From Yoonia sediminilitoris (GTDB lineage Bacteria; Pseudomonadota; Alphaproteobacteria; Rhodobacterales; Rhodobacteraceae): DNA of 64,000 nt. Location: assembly GCF_003058085.1 (NCBI RefSeq), contig NZ_QBUD01000007.1:62001-126000 (forward strand), given 5' to 3'. Under the pieces are notes generated by a model. The model was given only the letters and a program-made list of their open reading frames with translations, did no database searches and was not told where the DNA came from. Positions within the stretch are counted from its first letter, which is position 1; each line of letters begins with the position of its first letter. A program made the translations under genes and the position numbers. Positions 27,176-34,734 of this stretch are shown here, piece after piece.

Positions 27176-27934
27176 ATGTTGAAGACCCGTATCATCCCCT
27201 GTCTTGATGTCGCCGAAGGACGCGTTGTGAAAGGCGTGAACTTTGTGGACCTGATTGACGCGGGGGACCCTGTCGATGCGGCCATTGCCTATAATGCGGC
27301 CGGCGCGGACGAGCTGTGCTTTCTTGATATCATGGCAACGCAGGAAAACCGGGGCACGATGTTTGATCTGGCCACCCGCACAGCGGAACAATGTTTTATG
27401 CCGTTAACCATCGGCGGCGGGGTGCGTACCCATCATGACGTGCGTGATTTGCTGCTGGCGGGCGCCGACAAGGTCAGTTTCAACTCAGCCGCTGTCGCCG
27501 ACCCCAACGTGGTTGCCGAGGCCGCGATGCGGTTCGGATCGCAATGCATTGTTGTGGCCATTGACGCCAAGACGGTCAGCCCCGGCAAATGGGAGATTTT
27601 CACCCACGGCGGGCGGCGCCCAACCGGCATTGACGCCGTAGAATTCGCCCGCACGGTCGTCGAAAAAGGGGCCGGTGAGATTCTGCTGACCTCAATGGAT
27701 CGGGACGGCACCAAATCGGGCTTCAACCTGCCGCTGACCCGCGCGATTTCTGACGCCGTGCATGTGCCGGTGATCGCGTCCGGTGGCGTGGGTACGCTGG
27801 ACCATCTGGTCGAAGGCGTGACCGACGGCGGTGCCTCTGCGGTGCTGGCTGCGTCGATCTTTCATTTCGGGACCTATACAATCGGCGAAGCAAAGGCCCA
27901 TATGGCAGCCGCTGGCATTCCGGTGCGCCTATGA
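27176..27934 (+). CDS. hisF: imidazole glycerol phosphate synthase, cyclase subunit
   Basis: Barrel subunit joining ammonia from HisH with PRFAR to give imidazole glycerol phosphate and AICAR. The 252-residue chain starts [23 protein letters not shown] (catalytic Asp in CLDV) and carries [34 protein letters not shown] (second catalytic Asp) and [13 protein letters not shown]. It is close in sequence to HisA as expected for the paralogue pair. Its stop overlaps hisE by 4 bases. Confidence 0.97.
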   Translation: MLKTRIIPCLDVAEGRVVKGVNFVDLIDAGDPVDAAIAYNAAGADELCFLDIMATQENRGTMFDLATRTAEQCFMPLTIGGGVRTHHDVRDLLLAGADKVSFNSAAVADPNVVAEAAMRFGSQCIVVAIDAKTVSPGKWEIFTHGGRRPTGIDAVEFARTVVEKGAGEILLTSMDRDGTKSGFNLPLTRAISDAVHVPVIASGGVGTLDHLVEGVTDGGASAVLAASIFHFGTYTIGEAKAHMAAAGIPVRL

Positions 27935-28236
27935 CCCTTGATGATCTGGCCAGCCTGATTGCATCACGCCAGGATGCCGACCCCGACAGCAGCTGGACGG
28001 CCAAGCTGCTCGCCAAGGGGCCGGAAAAATGCGCCGAAAAGTTCGGAGAAGAGGCCATCGAGGCGATCATCGAAGCCGTCAAGGGCGACAAGACAAGGCT
28101 GACATCAGAGGCGGCAGATGTGCTCTATCACCTGCTGGTGATGCTGACCGCACGAGGCGTCACACTTGATGAGGTCATGCAGGAACTGGCCAAGCGGCAA
28201 GGTACATCGGGCATCGCTGAAAAAGCGGCGCGATAG
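27931..28236 (+). CDS. hisE: phosphoribosyl-ATP pyrophosphatase
   Basis: Second-step histidine enzyme hydrolysing PR-ATP to PR-AMP. All-alpha MazG-like fold of 101 residues, with [33 protein letters not shown] (Mg-binding Glu residues in the E-x2-E pattern) and [16 protein letters not shown]. It is monofunctional, with no HisI domain attached. The ATG overlaps the hisF stop, ending the hisA-F-E group. It is convergent with the CoA-binding gene 10 bases away. Confidence 0.95.
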   Translation: MTLDDLASLIASRQDADPDSSWTAKLLAKGPEKCAEKFGEEAIEAIIEAVKGDKTRLTSEAADVLYHLLVMLTARGVTLDEVMQELAKRQGTSGIAEKAAR

Positions 28237-28246
28237 GGTCAGAACC

Positions 28247-28714
28247 CTAAAGTTTCGACGAAATCAAACCGGTGGCAAAGCCGGCCATCCGCAATTCACT
28301 GAACAGGCGCTGATATTCGATTTTCGGGCATCGACCCTGAATCACATCAACGCCACGCGCACTGGCCTTTTCAGCTGCTTGCGGATGCGTCACACCAATC
28401 TGCATCCAGATCGTCTGCAAATCAGGCCACCGGTCCAGGGCGGCATCAACAATCGGCGGAACCGCGTCAGAGCGGCGAAAGATATCGACCATGTCCACAT
28501 CGTCGGGAATGTCGGTGACGTCCCCATAGACGGTCTCGCCCAGCAATTGCTGGCCCGCCAGACTTGGATTGACGGGAATCACACGATACCCCTTCAGCCC
28601 CAGATAACGGGCGACATAATAGCTTGGACGTACAGGATTGGCCGACACGCCCACCGCTGCTATCACCTTTGTCCGTCTCAAGACGGCACGCAACATATCA
28701 TTCGAATAATCCAT
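28247..28714 (-). CDS. CoA-binding domain protein (YccU-like)
   Basis: 155-residue Rossmann protein of the CoA_binding_2 family. Seen: KVIAAVGVSANPVRPSYYVARYL, where the glycine-rich loop binds nucleotide, YRVIPVNPSLAGQQLLGETVY, DMVDIFRRSDAVPPIVDAAL and IWMQIGVTHPQAAEKASARGVDVIQGRCPKIEY. The GRCP-x-IE motif near the end is typical. Biological role is unclear; relatives bind CoA in vitro and are often stress-associated. It is alone on the minus strand, with a separate minus-strand terminator behind its promoter side. Confidence 0.88.
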   Translation of the reverse strand: MDYSNDMLRAVLRRTKVIAAVGVSANPVRPSYYVARYLGLKGYRVIPVNPSLAGQQLLGETVYGDVTDIPDDVDMVDIFRRSDAVPPIVDAALDRWPDLQTIWMQIGVTHPQAAEKASARGVDVIQGRCPKIEYQRLFSELRMAGFATGLISSKL

Positions 28715-28740
28715 AACGTCACTCTATGCAGGATTCGCGG

Positions 28741-28772
28741 AAGAAAAAAGCGCCCGGAGGGGATCCGGGCGC
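28741..28772 (-). terminator. strong minus-strand Rho-independent terminator
   Basis: A perfect 8-bp GC hairpin, GCGCCCGG (28750-28757) with CCGGGCGC (28765-28772) and a 7-base loop. Read on the minus strand it is followed by TTTTTTCTT. It lies just before the CoA-binding gene start and 320 bases after the zinc-ribbon gene end, so it must stop a transcript arriving from above 28772. Confidence 0.88.
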
Positions 28773-29092
28773 AAGTGTGGAACGAGGGACAGTGAAATCG
28801 ACACGTTTGTTCCGAAGACGCGCCGATACAGTGTAGCTATGAACGCAGACGCGAAAGAAAAAGACCTGCTCCTGTAAACGTGAACAGACAGCTTTTGCGG
28901 CTTATGTCCGCCCCACCCGGGATTTTTCAAGAGCCGCCAGCGCTGGCCATGCAAGAACAACGCCGATACCAGAACCACATCCAGTGGGATGGTAAAATGC
29001 CTGACTGCAATATCTGCTATTTCCGCCATGTGAGTTGCAGGCTGGTCGTCATTCCTGCCCGCTTGAATGGCGGCCCTGGACCCAGCGGCTCC
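28773..29092. other. 320-base gap upstream of a minus-strand terminator
   Basis: No protein was recognised. A minus-strand frame of 101 codons starting at 29029 runs through the terminator hairpin and resembles no known family. The space is either a long 3' untranslated region of the rlmB/zinc-ribbon transcript or a small RNA transcribed leftward into the terminator at 28741-28772. Confidence 0.4.
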
Positions 29093-29395
29093 TCAATCGA
29101 AGATATCTTCGATTTCGTCCCAGATTTCCGACACAACCTTTTGGAAAAGGCTCTTGCGGCGCCGCGGTTTGCGGGGTTGGGCTGGACGGGCCGCTGCCGG
29201 GCGGGTGCGATGGTTTGGGCGGGCGGGTGTTGCCGCATGCGCAGTCGCCTGCTCAGGCTGCGTCTTGAGCATTTTCATCCGGCGCAACGGCGCGCCACAT
29301 TGCCCGCAAGTCAGTTCATGACGGCTCTTTCCGCGCAAAACCAAAGCGGCTTTCGTGCCGCAATAGCAGCAGGTCGCAACCTTGACCGCCGCCAT
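29093..29395 (-). CDS. small zinc-ribbon protein
   Basis: 100 residues. The N-terminus holds a four-cysteine zinc ribbon, C9-x2-C12 (plus Cys10) and C30-x2-C33, with LRGKSRHELTCGQCGAPLRR around the second pair. A linker rich in Pro, Ala and Arg follows, and the C-terminus is a conserved-looking acidic/amphipathic end (KSLFQKVVSEIWDEIEDIFD). It may bind nucleic acid or a protein partner; function unknown. Its ATG shares one base with the rlmB stop (TGATG), so it is translationally coupled to the rRNA methyltransferase. Confidence 0.72.
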   Translation of the reverse strand: MAAVKVATCCYCGTKAALVLRGKSRHELTCGQCGAPLRRMKMLKTQPEQATAHAATPARPNHRTRPAAARPAQPRKPRRRKSLFQKVVSEIWDEIEDIFD

Positions 29396-30174
29396 CAGGC
29401 CCCCCTTGCAGCATAAAGCGCCACAGCCGCGGCGTTGGAAACATTCAGCGACCCAAAGCCACCGGCGGCATCAATCCTGACAAGCGCATCGCAAGTCTCT
29501 CGTGTCTTCTCGCGCAAACCCGGTCCTTCCGCACCCAAAACGAGGGCCACCGCATGGTCACGACGCCCTTCCAGCGCTTCATCTATGGTCTGGGGGGCGT
29601 CCCCATCAAGACCCAGACACAAATAACCCATCTCCTTCAGCGCCGTCATCGTATCCGCCAGATTGCGGACACGTAAGTAAGGCTGCCGCTCAAGCGCACC
29701 ACTGGCGGTCTTGGCCAGCGCGCCTGTCTCCGGAACGGCATGACGCTGCATCGCGATCACGGCACGCGCGCCAAAAACCTCGGCCGATCGCAAAATAGCA
29801 CCGACATTATGCGGGTCGGTCACCCGATCCAGCAAGATAACACGCGGCGGCATCGGTCCATCACCGATGGCCACATCTGTCAGGCTCCCCCAATTCAGCG
29901 GCTTGACCTCAAGTGCCGCCCCCTGATGCACCGATTGCGGATCAAGCGGGGCTGCGAATTTGCGGGGGTCAGAGATTTCTGGCTCCACGCCGCCAGCGGC
30001 AATGGCGTCACCCAGCCGTTCCGCTGCATTGCGGGTGACAACAAGGCGCAACTTCTCGCGTTTGGGGTTTTCAAGCGCATCCCGGACCGCATGTAAACCG
30101 AACAACCAGACCGTTTCTTGTGCCGCTGCGCGTTTGGCCTGCTCTTTGGCAACGACCCATTTTGGTTTCTTCAT
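29395..30174 (-). CDS. rlmB: 23S rRNA (guanosine-2'-O-)-methyltransferase RlmB (TrmH/SpoU family)
   Basis: 259-residue SPOUT methyltransferase. The N-terminal substrate domain starts after a basic leader (WLFGLHAVRDALENPKR). The C-terminal knot has the three SpoU motifs: ILLDRVTDPHNVGAILRSAE (motif 1), ALVLGAEGPGLRE (motif 2, SAM binding) and DALVRIDAAGGFGSLNVSNAAAVALY (motif 3; usual consensus I-P-M..SLNVS, here I-D-A). It methylates a 23S rRNA guanosine, G2251 in E. coli. The coding sequence is complete and has the coupled zinc-ribbon gene behind it. About 130 bases separate its start from tRNA-Tyr. Confidence 0.92.
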   Translation of the reverse strand: MKKPKWVVAKEQAKRAAAQETVWLFGLHAVRDALENPKREKLRLVVTRNAAERLGDAIAAGGVEPEISDPRKFAAPLDPQSVHQGAALEVKPLNWGSLTDVAIGDGPMPPRVILLDRVTDPHNVGAILRSAEVFGARAVIAMQRHAVPETGALAKTASGALERQPYLRVRNLADTMTALKEMGYLCLGLDGDAPQTIDEALEGRRDHAVALVLGAEGPGLREKTRETCDALVRIDAAGGFGSLNVSNAAAVALYAARGA

Positions 30175-30301
30175 CTGTCATCCCATCCGGCAAACTCAGA
30201 TGTGCGATACCCTACAGATCAGCCTGTGTGAAGGGCTGCCCAAATTAGCTGTGCTTTTGCGGTTGACGCAGCAAAGGGTCACGGGTAATCAGCCGATCAG
30301 T

Positions 30302-30385
30302 GGGCGACAGGCCGCAAGGTGTGGCAGGGGACTGTAACTCCCTCGCGGAGACGCACGCCTGGTTCGATTCCAGGGTCGCCCACCA
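30302..30385 (+). tRNA. tRNA-Tyr (anticodon GTA)
   Basis: The acceptor GGGCGAC (30302-30308) pairs with GTCGCCC (30375-30381), followed by discriminator A and encoded CCA. The anticodon stem GGGGA/TCCCT encloses CTGTAAC with anticodon GTA. A long class II variable arm (GCG..CGC) precedes T-arm CCTGG-TTCGATT-CCAGG. A recombinase remnant abuts its 3' end on the opposite strand. Confidence 0.96.
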
Positions 30386-30399
30386 TTTCGCACTTTTGT

Positions 30400-30966
30400 G
30401 TTGAAATTCTCGCTAACACCTTGAAGGGAAAGGTAGTTTTAGCGGTGCGACAAGCTTCATTCCGGCTGTAGCGATGGGGCTCTGCGAAAGTCAGAAGCAG
30501 CACTGTTTGCTGCATCGCAAAGTTGCCTTTCTTGCAAAGATTCCAAGGGTTTGTCAGAAACTGGATTACCGGTTCCATAAACTCCGAAGGGTGTCCATTT
30601 GAAGGAAGCTCGGAATCGATCTTGTCTACCAGTTTCAGCCGTTGATGCTCCGGCTATTCGATACACGCCTCATACGCGCCTATCACGGCCAAGCTGGTTG
30701 CCTGCACGATACGTCCGAGCAGCGACTTTACTTCCGCACCCAGAGCCTTGAGCTGCTTGTTGAGCGTCTCCTTTGCGTCCTTGGCCTCAAGGGCGCGCCC
30801 ATCCCAAAGATCGGTGAACATCGCCCGCGCCATCGGTACAAGCTGCTCGTCAGGCTGTAGAAAACGCAAAATCGATTGTGCGCCGTGTTTGATCTCACCA
30901 CGGCGGATCGACTTGCGCTTCGAAGGGCAACCTTTCGTGTCGCAAAGGTGTACGGATACAGAATAG
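30400..30966 (-). pseudogene. serine site-specific recombinase, C-terminal remnant
   Basis: Read leftward from about 30966, the frame gives LCDTKGCPSKRKSIRRGEI (zinc-ribbon segment), LVPMARAMFTDLWDGR, a coiled-coil-like AKETLNKQLKALGAEVKSLL, RIVQATSLAVIGAYEACIE, then TAG at 30654-30656 and, still in frame, PEHQRLKLVDKIDSELPS, FLTNPWNLCKKGNFAMQQTV and KTTFPFKVLARISTQKCEM. This is the recombinase and C-terminal region of resolvase-type recombinases common in Rhodobacterales. The catalytic N-terminal domain is absent and one nonsense codon interrupts the rest. The frame continues antisense through tRNA-Tyr, as when an element inserted there. Confidence 0.68.
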
Positions 30967-31026
30967 TCTTGTCTCGGTTTAGTTCCGGTCTCTTTCCAGC
31001 AATGTTTGCTATGAAGGAGACAAGAA

Positions 31027-31188
31027 ATGGCAACGAGATACACTGATGAGTTTCGCCGTGATGCGGAGCGTACCGCCACGACCAGTGGCTTAACACGCCC
31101 TCAGATTTCATCTGATTTGGGTATTGGGCTTTCGAAAGGCCGCGACGTTGCGACTGCCCAAGATCGCGGCAATGTGCCGGTCACTTAG
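31027..31188 (+). pseudogene. IS3-family transposase OrfA remnant
   Basis: A 53-codon frame begins MATRYTDEFRRDAERTATTS and continues GLTRPQISSDLGIGLS, the N-terminal helix-turn-helix of IS3-group OrfA proteins (consensus RYTDEFR.DAV...T.SGLTR.Q.A.DLG.. LS). After GLS the sequence departs from the family and stops at TAG, so only the first third survives and no OrfB follows. AAGGAGA precedes the ATG. It probably interrupts the 5' part of the adjacent recombinase gene. Confidence 0.68.
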
Positions 31189-31218
31189 GATAAAGAGAGG
31201 CTTTATTTACGTACCTCC

Positions 31219-31248
31219 TTGACGCGAGGCAGGCAACATTCCTATCTT
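31219..31248 (+). promoter_or_regulatory. candidate promoter of the LacI-type regulator gene
   Basis: TTGACG (31219-31224) and TATCTT (31243-31248) are separated by 18 bases and lie 45 bases before the regulator ATG. Sigma-70-like by eye only. Confidence 0.4.
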
Positions 31249-31292
31249 ACAAAAGTTATCGCGCGCATCTTTTACAGACGTCAGGTGTCAAA

Positions 31293-32324
31293 ATGGCTCA
31301 GCCAAAAATTCGCAATATGGAAGAATTCGCGTCGCTCAGCGGTATTTCACGCCCGACTGTTTCGAAATACTTCAACGATCCTGACAGCGTACGCGCGTCA
31401 ACCCGCGCCAAGATCGAAGCGTCTTTGAAGAAGCATGACTACCAACCAAACGTCTTTGCGATGAACCAAAACCGGCGCACCACCAAGAACATCGGTGTCG
31501 TTGTGCCAAATCTGGCTGACCCATTCTTCTCGGAAATTGGCCGACGTGTGGAACTGGCCTGCATTGATGCCGGCTACAGCCCCATTCTGCTCAGTTCTCA
31601 CGGTAGCCCGGAAATGGAGCGCGATAACCTCAAAACCCTGCGGTCACTCAAACCAGCGGGCGTTCTGCTTGCCCCATTTGGCCGGATGTCAGATGAAGCT
31701 GCGGTTCAGGCGTTTGATGAAGAATTTCCACTCGTTCTCTTTGACGCCAACATGGCCAAAGTGGGCCAGGCCTTTGTGGGTACAGACAACGGGCAAAGCG
31801 TTGATCTTATGGTGGAGTACCTGTGCCGCAGCGGTGAGCCGCCCTGTTTTTTCGAGATGAGAAACCCCACCAACCCCAATGCCAATAAGCGGCGTCAGGC
31901 CTACATCGAAAGCATGGAACGGCATGGCCAGGAGCCGCGCATCTTTCAAGCGGAAGGCGAAGGCTGGAACTTTGAAGAGATCGGAAGCACCGAAGGAGCG
32001 CGGCTTTTGTCCTCAAAGGCTTTCAGCACCAATACCATCCTTTGCAGCAACGACCGGCTCGCGATTGGCATGCTTTCTGCAGCCTACGGGCTTGGCTTGC
32101 GCGTTGGCCACGGCACAGGCTGTGACCTTCGGATTGCGGGACACGATGACCATCCTTTCTCCCGGTACACGTGCCCCCCACTGACCACCATCGCGCAGGA
32201 TTACGAGGCAATCGCGAATCGCGCAGTGAGCGAGCTTTTTGGGATACTGGAGGACGACGAACGCCTTTCTGACCGTACCGAGACGACATTCGATGGGCGT
32301 TTGATCATGAGAGACTCTGCGTAA
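31293..32324 (+). CDS. LacI-family transcriptional regulator of polyol uptake
   Basis: 343 residues. The N-terminal helix-turn-helix and hinge read MEEFASLSGISRPTVSKYFN, then RASTRAKIEASLKKHDYQPN, as in LacI/GalR proteins. A periplasmic-binding-like effector domain follows (NIGVVVPNLADPFFSEIGRRVE, NTILCSNDRLAIGMLSAAYG, LRIAGHDDHPFSRY). It lies immediately upstream of, and in the same direction as, the solute-binding protein gene, and two palindromic operator candidates sit in the gap between. It most likely senses a sugar alcohol such as sorbitol or mannitol and represses the operon without it. Confidence 0.9.
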   Translation: MAQPKIRNMEEFASLSGISRPTVSKYFNDPDSVRASTRAKIEASLKKHDYQPNVFAMNQNRRTTKNIGVVVPNLADPFFSEIGRRVELACIDAGYSPILLSSHGSPEMERDNLKTLRSLKPAGVLLAPFGRMSDEAAVQAFDEEFPLVLFDANMAKVGQAFVGTDNGQSVDLMVEYLCRSGEPPCFFEMRNPTNPNANKRRQAYIESMERHGQEPRIFQAEGEGWNFEEIGSTEGARLLSSKAFSTNTILCSNDRLAIGMLSAAYGLGLRVGHGTGCDLRIAGHDDHPFSRYTCPPLTTIAQDYEAIANRAVSELFGILEDDERLSDRTETTFDGRLIMRDSA

Positions 32325-32354
32325 GTCATTGTTAACGCAATTCTTATTATATAT

Positions 32355-32406
32355 ATTTACGCGCGCTAAATTTTAATTGACTACGCGTCATAATATCTTG
32401 TAGATT
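32355..32406 (+). promoter_or_regulatory. smoE promoter with two LacI-type operator candidates
   Basis: An inverted repeat ATTTA-CGCGCGC-TAAAT spans 32355-32371 and a second, TGAC-TACGC-GTCA, spans 32378-32390. The second overlaps a -35-like TTGACT (32377-32382), followed after 18 bases by TAGATT (32401-32406) as a weak -10. Pairs of CG-centred palindromes are typical of LacI/GalR operators, and one covering the -35 box fits repression by the upstream regulator. Confidence 0.5.
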
Positions 32407-32439
32407 GAAAGGCATCACCCAAAGAGGAGGAAAATTGGG

Positions 32440-33744
32440 ATGTCATTTACCACGAAACTATATGCCGCTACGGCAATGACTCTTATTACGGCAGGGGGCG
32501 CTTTTGCCGAAAACCTTGTAATCGCCACAGTGAACAACGGCGACATGATCCGTATGCAGGGCTACACCGACGATTTCACCGAAAAGACCGGTCACACGGT
32601 TGAGTGGGTCACGCTTGAAGAAAACGTTCTGCGCCAGCGCGTCACCACAGACATCGCCGCCAAGGGCGGTTCTTTCGACATCATGACCATCGGCATGTAC
32701 GAGACACCGATCTGGGCCGCCAACGAATGGCTGATTCCCCTGAACGATCTGTCTGCTGAGTATGACGCAGACGACATCTTGCCTGCCATGCGCGAAGGCT
32801 TGAGCTATGACGGGACACTGTACGCGGCACCTTTCTACGGCGAAAGCTCGATGGTCATGTACCGCACCGACCTGATGGAAAAGGCCGGTCTCGAGATGCC
32901 CGAGGCACCAACCTGGCAGTTCATCCGTGAGGCGGCTGCGGCAATGACCGATCGTGAAAATGACATCAACGGCATCTGCCTGCGCGGCAAGGCTGGCTGG
33001 GGCGAAGGCGGCGCGTTCATCACCGTGACGGCCAACTCCTTCGGTGCACGCTGGTTCGATGAGGACTGGAACGCCCAGTTTGATCAGCCCGCATGGAAAG
33101 AAGCGCTGACATTCTTCGTCGATTTGATGAACGAATCCGGCCCGACAGGCTACGCGACCAACGGTTTCAACGAAAACCTGAACCTGTTCCAGCAAGGCAA
33201 GTGTGGCATGTGGATCGACGCCACTGTTGCGGCCTCTTTCGTGACCAACCCCGATGACTCGACCGTGGCGGACAAGGTCAGCTTCGCGCTGGCGCCGAAC
33301 ACCGGCAAAGGCAAGAACGCAAACTGGCTCTGGGCCTGGGCGCTGGCAATTCCCGCCGGTACACAGAAAGAAGATGCTGCGAAGGAGTTCCTCGAGTGGG
33401 CAACTTCGAAGGATTACATCGAACTGGTTGCCGCCAACGAAGGGTGGGCCAACGTTCCTCCGGGCGCCCGTACATCGCTCTATGAAAACGACAACTACAA
33501 GAGCGTTCCGTTCGCAGCCATGACGTTGGAATCGATCAATGCCGCCGATCCGAAAAACCCGACCGTGGATCCTGTTCCTTACGTTGGTATCCAGTTCGTC
33601 GCGATCCCCGAGTTTGCGGGCATCGCCACCGAAGTCAGCCAGGAATTCTCGGCCGTCTATGCTGGGCAGCAGTCCGTTGACGAAGCGCTTGAGAAGGCTC
33701 AGGCCCTGACAAACGACGCAATGGAAGCCGCTGGCTACCGTTAA
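32440..33744 (+). CDS. smoE: polyol ABC transporter, periplasmic solute-binding protein
   Basis: 434-residue cluster-type extracellular binding protein with a signal peptide (LYAATAMTLITAGGAFAENL). The mature part has FDIMTIGMYETPIWAANEWLIPL, LYAAPFYGESSMVMYRTDLMEKAGL and GVGF-like GYATNGFNENLNLFQQGKCGMWIDATVAASF. It matches the SmoE/MtlE type that captures sorbitol and mannitol; substrate assignment also rests on the downstream polyol dehydrogenases. AGAGGAGG precedes the ATG. A stem-loop after the stop may stabilise its message relative to the permease genes. Confidence 0.92.
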   Translation: MSFTTKLYAATAMTLITAGGAFAENLVIATVNNGDMIRMQGYTDDFTEKTGHTVEWVTLEENVLRQRVTTDIAAKGGSFDIMTIGMYETPIWAANEWLIPLNDLSAEYDADDILPAMREGLSYDGTLYAAPFYGESSMVMYRTDLMEKAGLEMPEAPTWQFIREAAAAMTDRENDINGICLRGKAGWGEGGAFITVTANSFGARWFDEDWNAQFDQPAWKEALTFFVDLMNESGPTGYATNGFNENLNLFQQGKCGMWIDATVAASFVTNPDDSTVADKVSFALAPNTGKGKNANWLWAWALAIPAGTQKEDAAKEFLEWATSKDYIELVAANEGWANVPPGARTSLYENDNYKSVPFAAMTLESINAADPKNPTVDPVPYVGIQFVAIPEFAGIATEVSQEFSAVYAGQQSVDEALEKAQALTNDAMEAAGYR

Positions 33745-33755
33745 GCGCACTATCC

Positions 33756-33784
33756 GCCCGAGGGTGAATTCTTTTCCCTCGGGC
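33756..33784 (+). promoter_or_regulatory. intercistronic stem-loop after smoE
   Basis: The 9-bp stem GCCCGAGGG / CCCTCGGGC, with an 11-base loop, begins 12 bases past the smoE stop, with no T-run behind it. Such hairpins commonly protect binding-protein mRNA from 3' decay, giving more binding protein than permease; partial termination is also possible. Confidence 0.6.
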
Positions 33785-33857
33785 ATTTCCCCACTTCCAT
33801 AAAATCGCAATTCGGTTTCAGATTGCCCCATGGCGATCAACAGAGGAGGTATGTCCA

Positions 33858-34724
33858 ATGGCAACCCAACACTCCCGATCAGCGGCTCGCATCATGATGG
33901 CACCGGCAGTTATTCTGCTCCTCGGCTGGATGCTTGTACCCTTGGTTATGACCCTACTGTTCTCATTCAAGAAATACCTGCCCATGCGTGGCGGTGATCT
34001 GGGATGGGTCGGCTTTGAAAACTATGTTCGTTTCGTAAGTTCGAGTGCGTTCTGGCCATCTGTTTCAGCCACTCTCATTGTTGTCGGCGGCGTGCTGGCA
34101 ATCACAATTTTCTTCGGCGTTCTTCTCGCCATCCTTCTAAACCAGCCGATGTGGGGCCAGGGCGTCGTGCGCATTCTCGTGATCGCCCCTTTCTTTGTCA
34201 TGCCCACCGTTTCTGCGCTGGTCTGGAAGAACATGTTCATGGATCCAACGAACGGTCTGTTCGCACACCTCTGGCGGTTCTTTGGTGCTGATCCGGTGTC
34301 ATGGCTGTCCGAGGCATCACTGCCTTCGATCGTGATGATCGTCTCTTGGCAGTGGCTGCCTTTCGCGACCCTCATCTTGCTGACCGCCATTCAATCACTC
34401 GACAGCGAACAGCTGGAAGCTGCCGAAATGGACGGCGCGCCCCCCCTGAAGCGGTTTGCATTTATCACGCTACCGCACCTGAGCCGGGCGATTACCATCG
34501 TGCTGCTGATCCAGACAATCTTTTTGCTCGCGATCTTTGCCGAAATCTTCGTTACGACAGGTGGTGCATTCGGAACCCGGACACTTACCTACCTGATCTT
34601 CCAGCGCGTGCTTGAAAGCCAGAACATTGGTTTGGGCTCTGCTGGTGGTGTTTACGCAATCATTCTCGCCAATATCGTTGCTATCTTCTTGATGCGCATC
34701 GTTGGCAAGAATCTCGACGCGTGA
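33858..34724 (+). CDS. smoF: polyol ABC transporter permease (first)
   Basis: 288-residue inner-membrane permease of the MalF/UgpA-like class with about six membrane segments (for example IMMAPAVILLLGWMLVPLVM and IVVGGVLAITIFFGVLLAILL). The ABC-ATPase coupling loop EAAEMDGAPPLKRFAFITLP matches the EAA motif (EAA...G.........I.LP). GGAGGT lies upstream. It pairs with the following permease to form the membrane channel of the sorbitol/mannitol importer. Confidence 0.93.
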   Translation: MATQHSRSAARIMMAPAVILLLGWMLVPLVMTLLFSFKKYLPMRGGDLGWVGFENYVRFVSSSAFWPSVSATLIVVGGVLAITIFFGVLLAILLNQPMWGQGVVRILVIAPFFVMPTVSALVWKNMFMDPTNGLFAHLWRFFGADPVSWLSEASLPSIVMIVSWQWLPFATLILLTAIQSLDSEQLEAAEMDGAPPLKRFAFITLPHLSRAITIVLLIQTIFLLAIFAEIFVTTGGAFGTRTLTYLIFQRVLESQNIGLGSAGGVYAIILANIVAIFLMRIVGKNLDA

Positions 34725-34734
34725 GGAGGACATA

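Noticed and set aside
28724..29029. Minus-strand frame of 101 codons starting MAEIADIAVRHF
   Set aside because: It runs straight through the strong terminator hairpin at 28741-28772 and has no recognisable domain, so it is unlikely to be a gene.
32458..33864. 468-codon minus-strand frame opposite smoE
   Set aside because: Antisense shadow of a well-supported binding-protein gene with signal peptide.
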